Assembly (NCBI GenBank): GCA_017309115.1
Contig: JAFLEF010000046.1
Coordinates: 1-60,990, forward strand
DNA: 60,990 nucleotides
Origin: Verrucomicrobiota bacterium
Lineage (GTDB): Bacteria; Verrucomicrobiota; Verrucomicrobiia; Limisphaerales; UBA9464
Direction of reading: 5' to 3'
Of the stretch, positions 1 through 8,575 are shown one piece after another. The notes under the pieces were generated by a model that saw nothing but the letters and a program-made list of their open reading frames with translations, had not been told where the DNA came from and searched no databases. Position numbers and translations under genes: made by a program. The first letter of the stretch is position 1, and the number at the start of each line of letters is the position of its first letter.

Positions 1-316
1 GAAGGGAAGAAGACGAAATTCGAAGAAGGAAGAAGAGCCTTCTGAGGAATGGTTCGAAGAAGAAGCTTCGGAAGGAGACGGAATTTCAAACCGCCAGGAT
101 CTCACCAGTTTCGAACCGCCGCTGACAGGCAGCCGTTCTGGAAATCTTGGCTTTGGCGTATTACCATGCTGTTTCAATGCTTTCCCCAAAGCGTAAAGGG
201 CGGGGGCCGTTGGTTGAATCGTTGATTCACTTGCCAATCGTCTCGGCTAACTCCGTAGTGCCAATGTCCAATTTTCCGCTGATCAGCAGGTGGAGGATAT
301 CCGGAAGAATTGCTAC
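1..316. other. Left-edge stretch without a supported gene
   Basis: The first ~100 bases are purine-rich, built on irregular GAAGAAG-type runs. A plus-strand frame stays open from position 2 to about 196, but it has low-complexity composition at the start and resembles no family I recognise. The rest, up to the 3' end of the TPR lipoprotein gene, shows no convincing coding or structured element. It may be the 3' flank of the polysaccharide locus. Confidence 0.4.
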
Positions 317-3300
317 TCATGCCGCCTTGTTCTCGGCCAGCAGCTTCTTCGCTTCGGGGACAAAGGCACCATTGGGGTTCAACGAAATGGCCTTTTCGAG
401 GGCGGCGCGGGATTCGGGGATTTGTTTGAGTCGAAGGTAGGTTAGGCCGAGCTGGAATTGGAGTTCCGCATCTTTGGTCTGAGTCTTTGCCACTTCACCA
501 TAGAGTTGGGCGGCATAGCGGTAGTCGCCTTTACGGTACGCCAGGTTGCCCAGGGTTCTGGCCAGGGCCTCATCCTTAGGCAGCGCCGTCCGGGCCTTGG
601 TGGCGAATTCGTAAGCCTTGGTGTCGTTGTTCAGGCGTTCGCCATAGAGAATCGCCAACTGACGGGTGGAGGGAACAAAGGTGGGGAATCGTTGGAGCAA
701 GCGCTCGTGGGCATCTTTGGCCTCGGCGTATTTGCCCTGTTGTTCCAAGCCCATGGCTAGGGCGTATAGGGCGGGGCCGTTGGTCGACTCGACCTTCAGG
801 ACGCCTTCGATCCAGGGCAGATTCTTCGCGGCATCCGAGGGATTCTGGGCCGCAAGGATCAGACGGGTAAACGCGGCGGCCTCGTTGGTTTCGCCGGCCG
901 GTAGACCAATCCGGATCGCTTGGCCCATCAAATCAACGGCCTCCTTGAGGCGTCCACTGCCGAAAGCCGCTAGGGCCCAATCTGCATAGACCGAAGATTG
1001 ATTGGTTTGTTGCCGGGCGCTGCTTTGGAGCAGTCCAAAGGCGGTCGCAGCATCACCCTTCTGTAGGGCAAGGCGGCCCAGAGTCTGGCTCACCAATGGA
1101 TCGTTGGGTGCCAATCGTTGACCGGCGCGGGCCAGTTCATTGGCGCGGGTGGGGTTTCGGTCCACTTCGAGCAAGGCCAGTCGCGAGACGACTTCGGGCG
1201 CCTGGGGGTTCACCTTGTAGGCGGCTTCCAGGGTCTCGCGAGTCTTAACAAGATTTCCGCTGGCTTCGTAGGCTGACGCCAGGCGCAACAAGGACAGCAA
1301 GTCTGTGGGATTCTCTTGGACCTGCTTTTCCAACGTGGCTAGAGCCACGGTACCGGTCTGGCCCGGCTTGAGGTTCAGGAGCGCCAAGCGCTGTTCCGCC
1401 TCTTCTCGGCCCGAATACTTAGCCGGCGTCTTCAGCGCCGCGTTCAGCATCCGTCGGGCGGCGTCTTCCTGACCCATCATCGCAAAGGTCATTCCGAGGT
1501 GGTACGCGATCTCTGCCTGATCGGGCATCTTCTCGTTCGCTTCGGTGAGCAGTCGCAGTGCTTCCGGATAGTTTTTTCGCCGATACTCGATCCAGCCGAG
1601 GGTGTCGGTGATAGAAGGTTCGTTGGGGGCCAATTCCCGAGCTTTTGCGGCCTGGGTAAAGGCGGCGTCGTAATCCTTCCGGTGTTCCGCCAGCAGGTAC
1701 GCCAGGTTGTTCAGGGCGAGCAGGAAGTTCGGGTTCACCTTCAGGGCAGCCTCGTAGGATTTCTGGGCGTCGTCATTTTGACCCAACTGCGTTTGGATCA
1801 TTCCTTTGAGGGTCAGCGCCGTCAGATTGGAGGGGTTTTTCTTCAGCAGATCATCCAACCGGGCCAGCGACTCTTTGGGCTCGCCCGTGCGCAGATACAA
1901 CTCGGCGAGCATCAGGTACGCGGGCTGAAGCTCCGGCTCCAATTCGATGGCCTTTTCGAGGGCTGATTCGGCGCCGGCTTTGTCTTGCTGAATCGAATAG
2001 ACCCGGGCTCGCAGCAGCCAAAGGCGGGCATTTTTGGGATTCTTATCCAGTTCCGGTTGCAACAGGGCCAAGGCGCGTTCGGCGGAGCGTTGGTCCAGCT
2101 GAAGGTCGATCAATTGCTCGAGCGAAGGAAGGTCATCGGGAGCGAGTTTCCGAACTTGCTCGAAGGCCTTCTGAGCCTCGGCATCCTGCTTCTTCTGGCG
2201 GAGCAACAGCCCGATCTGGAAGGGAATCGAGGCGGTTTTGGGAAAGCGGGTCTGCATCGACCGAAACAGATTCAAGGCGTCATCCGGCCGGTCCGCTGCC
2301 ATATAGGCCCGGCCAAGCAGGAATTGGGCGCGTTCCAACTGAGGCTGGCGTCGGGCGAGGTCGGTGAGGGAGTCAATTGCTTTGGTGGCCTGACCGCGAG
2401 CGATGTTGAGTTCGCTCAAGAGAAGGACGGCACTGATGTTGTTGGTGTCCAGCTCGGCAGCCTTCTCGAGGCTGGTGATGGCCGGCATCAACTGCTTGTT
2501 GAGGAGGTTGGCGACGCCCAGTTGGTACTGGATTGCGCCGGAGCGCGGATTCGCCTCAGCCATGCGCTCGAGCATTTTCACGGCTTCGGCCGGTTTGTTT
2601 TGGGCCAGCCGCAGTTGGGCCTGAAGGGAGCGGGCATCAAAATCGCCCGGCGCTTGGGACAGGGCCCGTTCCAAGAGGCGGTTGGCTTCATCGTAGTTCT
2701 TTTCGCCCATTGCCAGTTCAGCCCGAAGAACCCACGCCGGGGTGCGCTCTGGAGCCTCCTTGTTGATCTCATCCAACAGCGTCTTGGCTTCCTCCAGTCG
2801 ACCGGTGCGAACCAAATAGTTGGCCAACCGGAATCGGGCGGCATCGCCCGGCTTCGAAACCTGAGCCGCAGTGCGGAAGGCCTGCTCGGCCTGATTGGTG
2901 GCTCCTTGCGACCAACGGAGTCCACCCAGAACCAGATTCGCGAGGGCAGATTTGGGGTCGAGCGCGATCGCCTTCTGGATTTCTGCCTCAGCCCCGGCGG
3001 TGTCTTGGCGACGCTCCAAGAGTTGGGCTCGCAGCGCGTGCAGGGCGGCTCGGTTGCCGGACTTCTGTTGAAGTTGATCGACAAGTTGCAGGGCGTCCTG
3101 GATTTCCTTGGGACTCCGGGCGGCATCCACGATCAGTCCCAACGCGACCTCGTTGGTGGGACTGGTGGACAGAATGGCCATCGCCTCGGCGCGGGACTTT
3201 GCGGGATCGCCGCCGGCCAGGAAGACCGTAGCCAGTTGTTGCGCTACCTGTTGGTTATTGGGATCGCGTTTCCGTCCCTCCATCAGGAAGGGAAAGGATT

Positions 3301-3535
3301 CCCGGAACTGCCCCTGACGAAAGAAGATGTCGCCGAGGCGAACGATAGCCGTGACATTGGTGGGCTGCAGGCGAAGGGCGTTCAAGTACTCCAGCTTGGC
3401 CTTCTCCAATTCGTTGCTGTCGTAGAATTTGTTGGCCGTGCGCAGGTAGGTGTCCGGATCTTTGCTGCGGGAGCAGCCGGTGAGGAGTCCGAAGGCGAGG
3501 GAGACGGTGAGGGTGAGGATCGGGAGGATTCTCAT
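317..3535 (-). CDS. TPR-repeat lipoprotein of exosortase/EPS system (PrsT-like)
   Basis: A lipoprotein of about 1072 residues. The N-terminus has a hydrophobic signal peptide ending in a lipobox (LLTGC, Cys about residue 21), so it is probably anchored in a membrane facing the periplasm. The rest is a long run of tetratricopeptide repeats (recurring A-x-x-x-F/Y-x-x-A and NP-x-x patterns), with more than 20 units in two or three blocks. TPR lipoproteins of this size (PrsT) are standard partners of exosortase and PEP-CTERM loci, where they are thought to scaffold polysaccharide or protein export. The reading frame is open further upstream, but the ATG at 3535 is chosen because it starts the signal peptide and forms an ATGA overlap with the exosortase stop codon, implying translational coupling. 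The function is inferred from context and repeats, not from a catalytic motif. Confidence 0.85.
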   Translation of the reverse strand: MRILPILTLTVSLAFGLLTGCSRSKDPDTYLRTANKFYDSNELEKAKLEYLNALRLQPTNVTAIVRLGDIFFRQGQFRESFPFLMEGRKRDPNNQQVAQQLATVFLAGGDPAKSRAEAMAILSTSPTNEVALGLIVDAARSPKEIQDALQLVDQLQQKSGNRAALHALRAQLLERRQDTAGAEAEIQKAIALDPKSALANLVLGGLRWSQGATNQAEQAFRTAAQVSKPGDAARFRLANYLVRTGRLEEAKTLLDEINKEAPERTPAWVLRAELAMGEKNYDEANRLLERALSQAPGDFDARSLQAQLRLAQNKPAEAVKMLERMAEANPRSGAIQYQLGVANLLNKQLMPAITSLEKAAELDTNNISAVLLLSELNIARGQATKAIDSLTDLARRQPQLERAQFLLGRAYMAADRPDDALNLFRSMQTRFPKTASIPFQIGLLLRQKKQDAEAQKAFEQVRKLAPDDLPSLEQLIDLQLDQRSAERALALLQPELDKNPKNARLWLLRARVYSIQQDKAGAESALEKAIELEPELQPAYLMLAELYLRTGEPKESLARLDDLLKKNPSNLTALTLKGMIQTQLGQNDDAQKSYEAALKVNPNFLLALNNLAYLLAEHRKDYDAAFTQAAKARELAPNEPSITDTLGWIEYRRKNYPEALRLLTEANEKMPDQAEIAYHLGMTFAMMGQEDAARRMLNAALKTPAKYSGREEAEQRLALLNLKPGQTGTVALATLEKQVQENPTDLLSLLRLASAYEASGNLVKTRETLEAAYKVNPQAPEVVSRLALLEVDRNPTRANELARAGQRLAPNDPLVSQTLGRLALQKGDAATAFGLLQSSARQQTNQSSVYADWALAAFGSGRLKEAVDLMGQAIRIGLPAGETNEAAAFTRLILAAQNPSDAAKNLPWIEGVLKVESTNGPALYALAMGLEQQGKYAEAKDAHERLLQRFPTFVPSTRQLAILYGERLNNDTKAYEFATKARTALPKDEALARTLGNLAYRKGDYRYAAQLYGEVAKTQTKDAELQFQLGLTYLRLKQIPESRAALEKAISLNPNGAFVPEAKKLLAENKAA

Positions 3536-4482
3536 GAGGCAGTCGGGGATGGAATCGGAACAGAGTTTCGACGGGAGCGTTCTGAGCGATAAAGACCCCA
3601 CAACAGCAGATTGAGGGGAATCAGGGACAAGAGGAAGAATACCGGCCCGCCCCGGTGGTGCAATGCTGAGTCCATAATGGTCGGGTCCACTTCGATCGAG
3701 AGAGTGGCCAGGGTCCAAATTCGGAACGCGTTGCGGGCGAGGCCCAAGGGAATGATGGAGAGAATCAGGAGCGCCCGCTTCCATCCGGTCAGGAGAAACA
3801 TTTGGGCCGCCAGAACGCTCACAATGAACAACACCAATGTGGATCGGAACCCGCTGCACTCTTGCGCCACTTCGATGGTCAGGCCGGGCAGGCGAAACAC
3901 GAGTCCGTCGCGGATCGACGGCATTCCCGTGGCGACGAACATCCATTCAGCGACATCGGCGGAGCCATGTTGCAGGGCAGTTTCAAACAGGTGAACCACG
4001 CTGGCCGGAAGCGGGACCAGGAAGACGAGGAACGCCAGCGGAAAGGCGTAATAGGCGAACATCGAGCGACCCAGCACCAACGCCGAGGCGCTGAGGATTC
4101 CGGTCACATAGGCGAGCATCTGGAACGCGAGGCGTTCATCGCCACTCCAACCGCCCCAAGGACTGCCCAGAGCGGCCCACACGGCGGTGAGCATTCCCAA
4201 GGCGACTCCCCAAGGCCAAGCCGCTGAATTCGGTGAGGGGCATCGGTGTCGTTCGGTCCAGATGAGGTATCCGGAAACCACCGGAATGAGCAGCGCGTGG
4301 GAATACAGGTCCTCCTTGAAGGCCAACTTCGCCAAGACCAGCAAAGGGGCTCCCCAAAGGATCGTCCAAACTCCGACTACCAGGCCCCACCGACGCCAGA
4401 CATGCTCCGCGAGGGGCGCGCCCGACGGTGTCTGGCCAGGGGCCACGGGAGGAGCAGGGTTAAAAGCAGGATCGGCGGTCAC
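3532..4482 (-). CDS. Exosortase (probable VPDSG-type, XrtC-like)
   Basis: Polytopic inner-membrane cysteine transpeptidase of the exosortase/archaeosortase family, 316 residues. It would recognise C-terminal sorting tails, cleave them and transfer the protein to a surface acceptor. The catalytic signature is present: Cys209 in QECSGFRS, Arg254 in the NAFR motif and His275/276 in LHHRGG, each near a predicted membrane helix. About eight hydrophobic segments are visible. A VPDSG-tailed substrate is encoded 3.3 kb upstream in the same direction, so this is probably the VPDSG-specific class (called exosortase C/XrtC). That sub-class assignment is inference from context. The start is GTG at 4482. 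The 3' end overlaps the TPR lipoprotein start by 4 bp. A terminator-like hairpin (4564-4604) separates it from the outer-membrane gene upstream, so it may have its own promoter. Confidence 0.88.
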   Translation of the reverse strand: MTADPAFNPAPPVAPGQTPSGAPLAEHVWRRWGLVVGVWTILWGAPLLVLAKLAFKEDLYSHALLIPVVSGYLIWTERHRCPSPNSAAWPWGVALGMLTAVWAALGSPWGGWSGDERLAFQMLAYVTGILSASALVLGRSMFAYYAFPLAFLVFLVPLPASVVHLFETALQHGSADVAEWMFVATGMPSIRDGLVFRLPGLTIEVAQECSGFRSTLVLFIVSVLAAQMFLLTGWKRALLILSIIPLGLARNAFRIWTLATLSIEVDPTIMDSALHHRGGPVFFLLSLIPLNLLLWGLYRSERSRRNSVPIPSPTAS

Positions 4483-4563
4483 TCTGATTCGGGGCTGAAA
4501 TCGTGCGAAACTTCTCGTTCTTGCCAGAAGGACACAAGCAGGAAGCTTGCTGTTCTCGGATTC

Positions 4564-4604
4564 GAAAGAAAAACGGCCGCACCGGGAGATTCCAAGTGCG
4601 GCTG
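4564..4604 (-). terminator. Rho-independent terminator-like hairpin upstream of exosortase gene
   Basis: On the minus strand a GCCGCAC/GTGCGGC stem (one extra pair beyond a mismatch) with a 13-nt loop is followed by TTTTTCTTT. It lies between the outer-membrane barrel gene and the exosortase gene and would end or attenuate transcription from upstream. Confidence 0.6.
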
Positions 4605-4620
4605 TGCGTTGCCGATAGGC

Positions 4621-4676
4621 CTGTGGCCTGTGGACTGTGGACTGTGGACTGTGGACTGTGGACTGTGGACTGTGGA
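4621..4676 (+). repeat. Heptanucleotide tandem array CTGTGGA
   Basis: One CTGTGGC unit is followed by seven perfect CTGTGGA units (8 x 7 bp). The array sits in the gap between the exosortase and outer-membrane genes, directly beside a foldback element. It belongs to the set of 7-bp arrays found across this window. Confidence 0.95.
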
Positions 4677-4678
4677 CT

Positions 4679-4782
4679 GCGGCAGACTTTCTGCCGCTTT
4701 GGTATCTCCGGGCTTGAAGTCGAATTGTTTGGCGGCCCTGTGCTGCCTCGCGGAAATACCAAAGCGGTAAAAAGTTTACCGC
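4679..4782. repeat. Foldback element with two self-complementary hairpin ends
   Basis: Each end is itself a hairpin: GCGGCAGACTTTCTGCCGC (4679-4697) and GCGGTAAAAAGTTTACCGC (4764-4782). Just inside them is a perfect inverted repeat, TTTGGTAT/ATACCAAA. The two end hairpins differ at four positions, and these form two compensating pairs (C-G for T-A, and G-C for A-T), so pairing is conserved while sequence changed. This resembles a small non-autonomous palindromic element. Confidence 0.8.
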
Positions 4783-4792
4783 ACTCCATAGA

Positions 4793-4822
4793 AGGCGGCT
4801 CGGACGAAGCCTCGCCCTACCA
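4793..4822 (-). repeat. Short palindromic repeat (GGTAGGGCGAGGCT family), copy 1
   Basis: Reads GGTAGGGCGAGGCT then CGTC then CGAGCCGC on the minus strand, a small hairpin with an AGGCT/CGAGCC-type stem. Related copies are at 28043, 28145, 38546 and 53371, in both orientations and always between genes. Confidence 0.7.
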
Positions 4823-4868
4823 TGTCTCCCGCAGATCTCTGGAGTTCCTTGGCGGTATCAAAGGATGG

Positions 4869-6266
4869 TCACCAGCCGTAGGAAAGCTGCATCCCTACCT
4901 GATTGCTATCGAACGAGAGGGCGGCGTCGCTCGAGGTATTCTGACTGAGTAGGTAGAAGATGGACGCCGAACCACGCTGCAAAAATCGGCTGCTCAGGCC
5001 GATGCGGACGAACGAGTAGTCGGTGTTCTGGACCTCTAGGGTCGGATCCAAGGTGCTATTGTTCTCGGTCCAGCGAAATCCCCCAGTCAGTGACAGAAAA
5101 AAGCGCCCCAAGACCCGCTGGCTCAACCCGCCACCGATGGCGGTGGCTAGTGTGAATTGATCATTAAAGAACGACGGGCTGACGGACCGGTTGGCGTACA
5201 CATTGAAGGACGTTTTCTCGGTCATCTGATAGTTGAGACTGCCACTCATGATGGGTGACAGCTTTTGAGACGCACCGGTATCGAGGAACTGTCGGATCTC
5301 GAATCCGCCCGACAGGGAATAACTCAATTTGTCCCCCAACGCTCCGTTCACGGCGACTTGGAGCGACTCATGGGTCATGTCGGTGCCGGGCTCCACCAAG
5401 TCGTACCCGGCGCCCAAGTCGAACCCGACGGAAATCAACTGGCTCAGTTGGTACATGAGACCGCTCTGAACTCCCCATGAAAAGGTGTTGTTGAAATCTC
5501 CCGTCCAACGGAGGGCTTGGGTAATTCCGAGGTCAAGCGACCAAACGGAGGACAACGGGCGTGAGGCCCCGAACTGGGTGGAACTACTGGTTTGCTCGGT
5601 TTGTTGACCGGTCTCCACCAGAGGGTTGTCGGTTTTGGCGAAACTGCTTCCCAAGTTCAGGCCCCAATCCCCGGCGGTGGTCCCTCCGGAAAGGGAGGCG
5701 GATTGATTGACGGTGTTTTGGTAACCGTCGGTCGTGTAGAACACGAGGCTGGGGGTGTAGGAGAGGTTCCAATACTTCCCAAGGTCGAAGGAAACACCGG
5801 GGCTGACCGTGTTGATGAGCGAATTCTCCTCCCGGCCGGGTCCAGCGAGGAGCCCGGTTCCGTAGGTGAGTCCATAGGAGACAAACGGATGGGCAGTGAC
5901 TGGGCCCCAGCGAAGGATCGGGGGAGTGGAGGGAGCGCTACCTCCGGCCATCGGGGGGGGAGCGGGATTGAATCCTGGAACCAAACTGCCGATGGCGTCG
6001 GTTCCCAACCGAGGACCGGTAATCAGATTGTTCGGCGGAAGGTTGGTCTGCCACCACGGCGTGACAGTGTTGGGACTCGTCGGGGTCTTCTCCGGCTCAG
6101 GGTCCTCCGGCAACGTGAGCGGTGCGTAGGGGGAAATCAGTCCTGGGTCAGTGGCTTGGGCTTGGGCGAATGTTCGGCCCACCAGTGCGGGCAGGAGCAC
6201 CGCGGTCAGTCCCCAACGAACACCGAGCAGAAATCGTAGGTTGGATCGGAAGGGTCTTCGGGGCAT
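4869..6266 (-). CDS. Outer-membrane beta-barrel protein of the exosortase/EPS locus
   Basis: About 465 residues. A basic N-terminus and hydrophobic segment ending in an A-Q-A-type cleavage site indicate Sec export. A proline-rich linker (about residues 30-110) is followed by alternating beta-strand patterns typical of a porin-like barrel, and the protein ends in an aromatic residue (SYGW), as barrels inserted by the BAM complex usually do. Its position beside the exosortase fits the outer-membrane components of PEP-CTERM/EPS systems (EpsL-like or related), which may pass polysaccharide across the outer membrane. I do not recognise a specific family. The ATG at 6266 is chosen over an upstream one at 6314 because it gives a clean signal peptide. 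Upstream lie degenerate TTGAGAG heptamers. Confidence 0.7.
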   Translation of the reverse strand: MPRRPFRSNLRFLLGVRWGLTAVLLPALVGRTFAQAQATDPGLISPYAPLTLPEDPEPEKTPTSPNTVTPWWQTNLPPNNLITGPRLGTDAIGSLVPGFNPAPPPMAGGSAPSTPPILRWGPVTAHPFVSYGLTYGTGLLAGPGREENSLINTVSPGVSFDLGKYWNLSYTPSLVFYTTDGYQNTVNQSASLSGGTTAGDWGLNLGSSFAKTDNPLVETGQQTEQTSSSTQFGASRPLSSVWSLDLGITQALRWTGDFNNTFSWGVQSGLMYQLSQLISVGFDLGAGYDLVEPGTDMTHESLQVAVNGALGDKLSYSLSGGFEIRQFLDTGASQKLSPIMSGSLNYQMTEKTSFNVYANRSVSPSFFNDQFTLATAIGGGLSQRVLGRFFLSLTGGFRWTENNSTLDPTLEVQNTDYSFVRIGLSSRFLQRGSASIFYLLSQNTSSDAALSFDSNQVGMQLSYGW

Positions 6267-6299
6267 GGATGGCGCGCGTTTTTCGGGTTTTCTCTCCCA

Positions 6300-6456
6300 A
6301 CACTCAACGTTCAACTCTCAACTTTTTTGGGGCTGCGATCGGAAAACGGGTAAGGGGTAAGCGGTAAGGGGTAAGGTTTGGGAGCCAGCTGAGAGCTGAG
6401 AGCTGAGAGGCGAAGCGGGAAGCGATAAGCGGTAAGCGGGAAGGGGGAAGGGGCAA
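6300..6456. repeat. Composite heptamer arrays (TTGAGAG, GGTAAGS, CTGAGAG)
   Basis: Four kinds of 7-bp unit occur in succession: degenerate TTGAGAG (minus strand, 6300-6323), GGTAAGG/GGTAAGC x4 (from about 6357), CTGAGAG x3 (about 6391-6411) and GGNAAGN x6 (about 6417-6456). A closely similar order of CTGAGAG and GGTAAGS units recurs near 27970-28035. Confidence 0.85.
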
Positions 6457-6470
6457 GCGTGGCGAAGCCG

Positions 6471-6578
6471 GTAGCCGCCGAGGGAACGAGGCGCTGACTG
6501 AAGGGGAGTAACTTCACGCACGAGTTCTGCGGTTACGCGTGAGGGAGCGGAATGGCGCCTCCTGCCGTCGGCGGCTAC
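6471..6578. repeat. GTAGCCGC-ended palindromic element, copy A
   Basis: An imperfect palindrome of about 108 bp that starts GTAGCCGCCGAGGGAACGA and ends in the complementary GGCGGCTAC. Two clear relatives lie 50 kb away (56098-56213 and 56308-56422), in the opposite orientation. Shared internal blocks include GAGGGAACGARGCGCTGACT and GGAGGCGCC. Confidence 0.75.
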
Positions 6579-6604
6579 GGCTCCGCGGACCAGGATTGGT
6601 TTGG

Positions 6605-6635
6605 TCTCTCAACTCTCAACTTTCAACTCTCAACT
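6605..6635 (-). repeat. TTGAGAG heptamer array overlapping a gene end
   Basis: On the minus strand, TTGAGAG and TTGAAAG units run in tandem. The epimerase reading frame enters the array and ends at a TGA within it. Confidence 0.85.
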
Positions 6636-7638
6636 GTCCTCCTCGGTAGTACTCCAGGTACCAATCGACGAACCGGGAGATTCCTACGTCGATCGGGGTC
6701 GAGGGCTGGAAGCCGGTGTCCTGCATCAGGTCGGAAACGTCGGCCCACGTGGCGGGCACATCGCCGGGTTGCATGGGGAGGAAGTTCTTGGCGGCAGTCT
6801 TTCCCAGTTTTTTCTCCAGATGCTCGATCAGTGTCATCAGTTCCACCGGAGTGTGGTTGCCGATGTTGTAGATGCGATACGGGGCGGTGCTCCGCCCGGG
6901 TTCCTGGGCTTCCGCGCCGACCGCAGGCTGGGCTGGGCGCGCTGCCGTGCGAACGATTCCTTCCACGATGTCGTCGATATACGTGAAGTCCCGCCGCATT
7001 TTCCCACTGTTGAAGACATCGATGGGTCGCCCTTCCAGAATGGCTTTGGTGAAGAGAAACAGCGCCATGTCAGGACGTCCCCACGGTCCATACACCGTAA
7101 AGAACCGTAGACCCGTGGTCGGAAGGCCGAAGAGATGGCTGTAGGTGTGGGCCATCAGTTCGTTGGCCTTCTTGGTGGCGGCGTAAAGGCTAACCGGGTG
7201 GTCCACCGCTTGGTCGACCGAGAAAGGCATGGTGACGTTGGTGCCGTAGACCGAACTCGACGAGGCGTAGACCAGATGCTCGACCTGCTGATGTCGGCAG
7301 CCTTCCAGAATGTTCAGGAAGCCTACCAAATTGCTTTCTACGTACGCGTGGGGATTCTCGAGGGAGTAGCGGACGCCTGGTTGTGCGGCCAAGTGAATGA
7401 CTCGTTGCGGCCGATGCGATCGGAACAGGTCCGCAATGCCCCCGGCGTCGGTAAGATCCATCCGGACGAACTCAAAGCCTTGATGGGACTGTAGGCGTTG
7501 GAGCCGGGCTTCCTTAAGTCGGACGTCGTAGTACGGATTCAAGTTGTCGATGGCCACGACCGACTCGCCCTGAGCCAACAGGCGTTGGGCGACGTGGTAG
7601 CCAATAAAGCCGGCAACGCCGGTGACCAGAATCTTCAT
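6616..7638 (-). CDS. UDP-glucuronate 4-epimerase-like NAD-dependent sugar epimerase
   Basis: A 340-residue extended short-chain dehydrogenase of the nucleotide-sugar epimerase group. It has the N-terminal Rossmann motif GVAGFIG, the SSSVYG segment and the catalytic YAATK (YxxxK). The N-terminal half matches the UDP-glucuronate 4-epimerase branch (IDNLNPYYD after the first strand). It would convert UDP-GlcA to UDP-GalA, or act on a related uronic acid such as UDP-GlcNAcA made by the WbpA-like enzyme nearby. The precursor would feed the polysaccharide of this locus. The last codons (QLRVES and the stop) lie inside a TTGAGAG heptamer array (6605-6635), so the C-terminus has been remodelled by the repeat. 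Substrate specificity is inferred. Confidence 0.85.
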   Translation of the reverse strand: MKILVTGVAGFIGYHVAQRLLAQGESVVAIDNLNPYYDVRLKEARLQRLQSHQGFEFVRMDLTDAGGIADLFRSHRPQRVIHLAAQPGVRYSLENPHAYVESNLVGFLNILEGCRHQQVEHLVYASSSSVYGTNVTMPFSVDQAVDHPVSLYAATKKANELMAHTYSHLFGLPTTGLRFFTVYGPWGRPDMALFLFTKAILEGRPIDVFNSGKMRRDFTYIDDIVEGIVRTAARPAQPAVGAEAQEPGRSTAPYRIYNIGNHTPVELMTLIEHLEKKLGKTAAKNFLPMQPGDVPATWADVSDLMQDTGFQPSTPIDVGISRFVDWYLEYYRGGQLRVES

Positions 7639-7756
7639 GCCTCGATCATCAATTCAGTGCGGCATGCACGAAGACACAAGGATGGAGTCCATGGCAAGTA
7701 GAACCATCTTCCCGAGGACGATCAACAATCAGCGGCTCCCCGACTATCCTAAAAGA

Positions 7757-7784
7757 AAAAGGCAGGGATTCCTCCCTGCCTTGT
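7757..7784 (-). terminator. Rho-independent terminator after the VPDSG-CTERM gene
   Basis: A perfect 10-bp stem AAGGCAGGGA/TCCCTGCCTT with a 4-nt loop. On the minus strand the stem is followed by TTTTTCTTTT. It lies about 45 bp past the stop of the VPDSG-CTERM gene and before the epimerase gene, so the VPDSG gene can be a monocistronic unit. Confidence 0.85.
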
Positions 7785-7827
7785 TTTCGCCGGCCTGACG
7801 GGCCGCGATTTCTCAACAACTCTTGTT

Positions 7828-8535
7828 TCAGGCGCGCTTTTGACGCAACACACCGATTCCCACCAAACCTAGCCCTAGCAAAGCCATAGTGGTCCCCGAG
7901 TCCGGTACAGGGGTCACATTTTTGACTAGAACGACCATGTCGTTGTAGTCGGCATCCCCCAGATTAAGATCCTCCCATGCCAAGAGATAGGAGCTTGAAT
8001 CCCAAATGTGAGTAGAACCTTTGATAAGCAAATCATCCCCTTGGCCCTTGTACGCGACCAGATGGTCCTTTTTTCCACCGCTGTTCAATGAAGTATCCGA
8101 GTACCAGGTGTAAGAACCTTGTTTTTCGATGTAGAAGCCAAAGTCGTCCCAAGAGGGAGTGAACGTGATTGAAGAACCATTGGGCGAGGCACTTCCGTCA
8201 AAGAGTTGCTGTTTGCTGCTCACATCTCCCTTTTTGAAGATCCCGAGCTTGTTAACGCCGGCATTCCCAGCGATCTCAAGGACCAACACAGCGCTCGGGG
8301 TGCTTCCGAGAATGTTCCAGTAAGCATCCAATCCGTCGTCCAATTGATCTGAGTCGGAGTCAATGTCGACCGTGAGGGTGTTGCCTGAAAGCAAGCGTAG
8401 CTGCTCTTCGAGGTGTTTGCCGGGGCCGTCCGAGCTACCAGAGGTGGCAACGGGCGTATAAATCGCCCAAGCGGGAGAAGTGAGGAGAGCTGCGGTCAGG
8501 CAGCCTAGAAGGTAAGTGTGTTTTCTGATATTCAT
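7828..8535 (-). CDS. VPDSG-CTERM sorted surface protein with DUF4114 domain
   Basis: A 235-residue exported protein. Residues 1-24 form a signal peptide (MNIRKHTYLL onward, ending SPAWA). The middle carries a DUF4114-like domain with the typical acidic signature WEDLNLGDADYND, a probable calcium-binding or adhesion-type fold. The C-terminus has the tripartite sorting tail VPDSG, then a hydrophobic helix, then RQKRA, matching the VPDSG-CTERM signal for an exosortase. It is the only such substrate in this window and the best candidate client for the exosortase at 3532-4482. The start at 8535 (rather than an in-frame ATG at 8694) is supported by the signal peptide, by GGAG 5 nt upstream, and by a sigma-54 promoter candidate whose start point would fall near 8549. 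A terminator follows. Its role is probably matrix or surface protein; no enzyme motif is seen. Confidence 0.88.
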   Translation of the reverse strand: MNIRKHTYLLGCLTAALLTSPAWAIYTPVATSGSSDGPGKHLEEQLRLLSGNTLTVDIDSDSDQLDDGLDAYWNILGSTPSAVLVLEIAGNAGVNKLGIFKKGDVSSKQQLFDGSASPNGSSITFTPSWDDFGFYIEKQGSYTWYSDTSLNSGGKKDHLVAYKGQGDDLLIKGSTHIWDSSSYLLAWEDLNLGDADYNDMVVLVKNVTPVPDSGTTMALLGLGLVGIGVLRQKRA

Positions 8536-8558
8536 GTGAACTCCGTTCAAAACTCCCA

Positions 8559-8575
8559 TAGCAGAACTGGTGCCG
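8559..8575 (-). promoter_or_regulatory. Candidate sigma-54 (-24/-12) promoter of VPDSG-CTERM gene
   Basis: Minus strand reads CGGCACCAGTTCTGCT: GG and GC are separated by exactly 10 nt and GGCAC and TGC are intact (consensus TGGCAC-N5-TTGC). The start point would be about 8549, 14 nt before the chosen ATG and just upstream of its GGAG. The same CGGCACC-N4-YTGCT pattern occurs at 35712-35728. Confidence 0.6.

Noticed and set aside
2-196. Possible partial plus-strand gene at the left edge
   Set aside because: The frame is purine-rich, low complexity, and has no recognisable domain or start.
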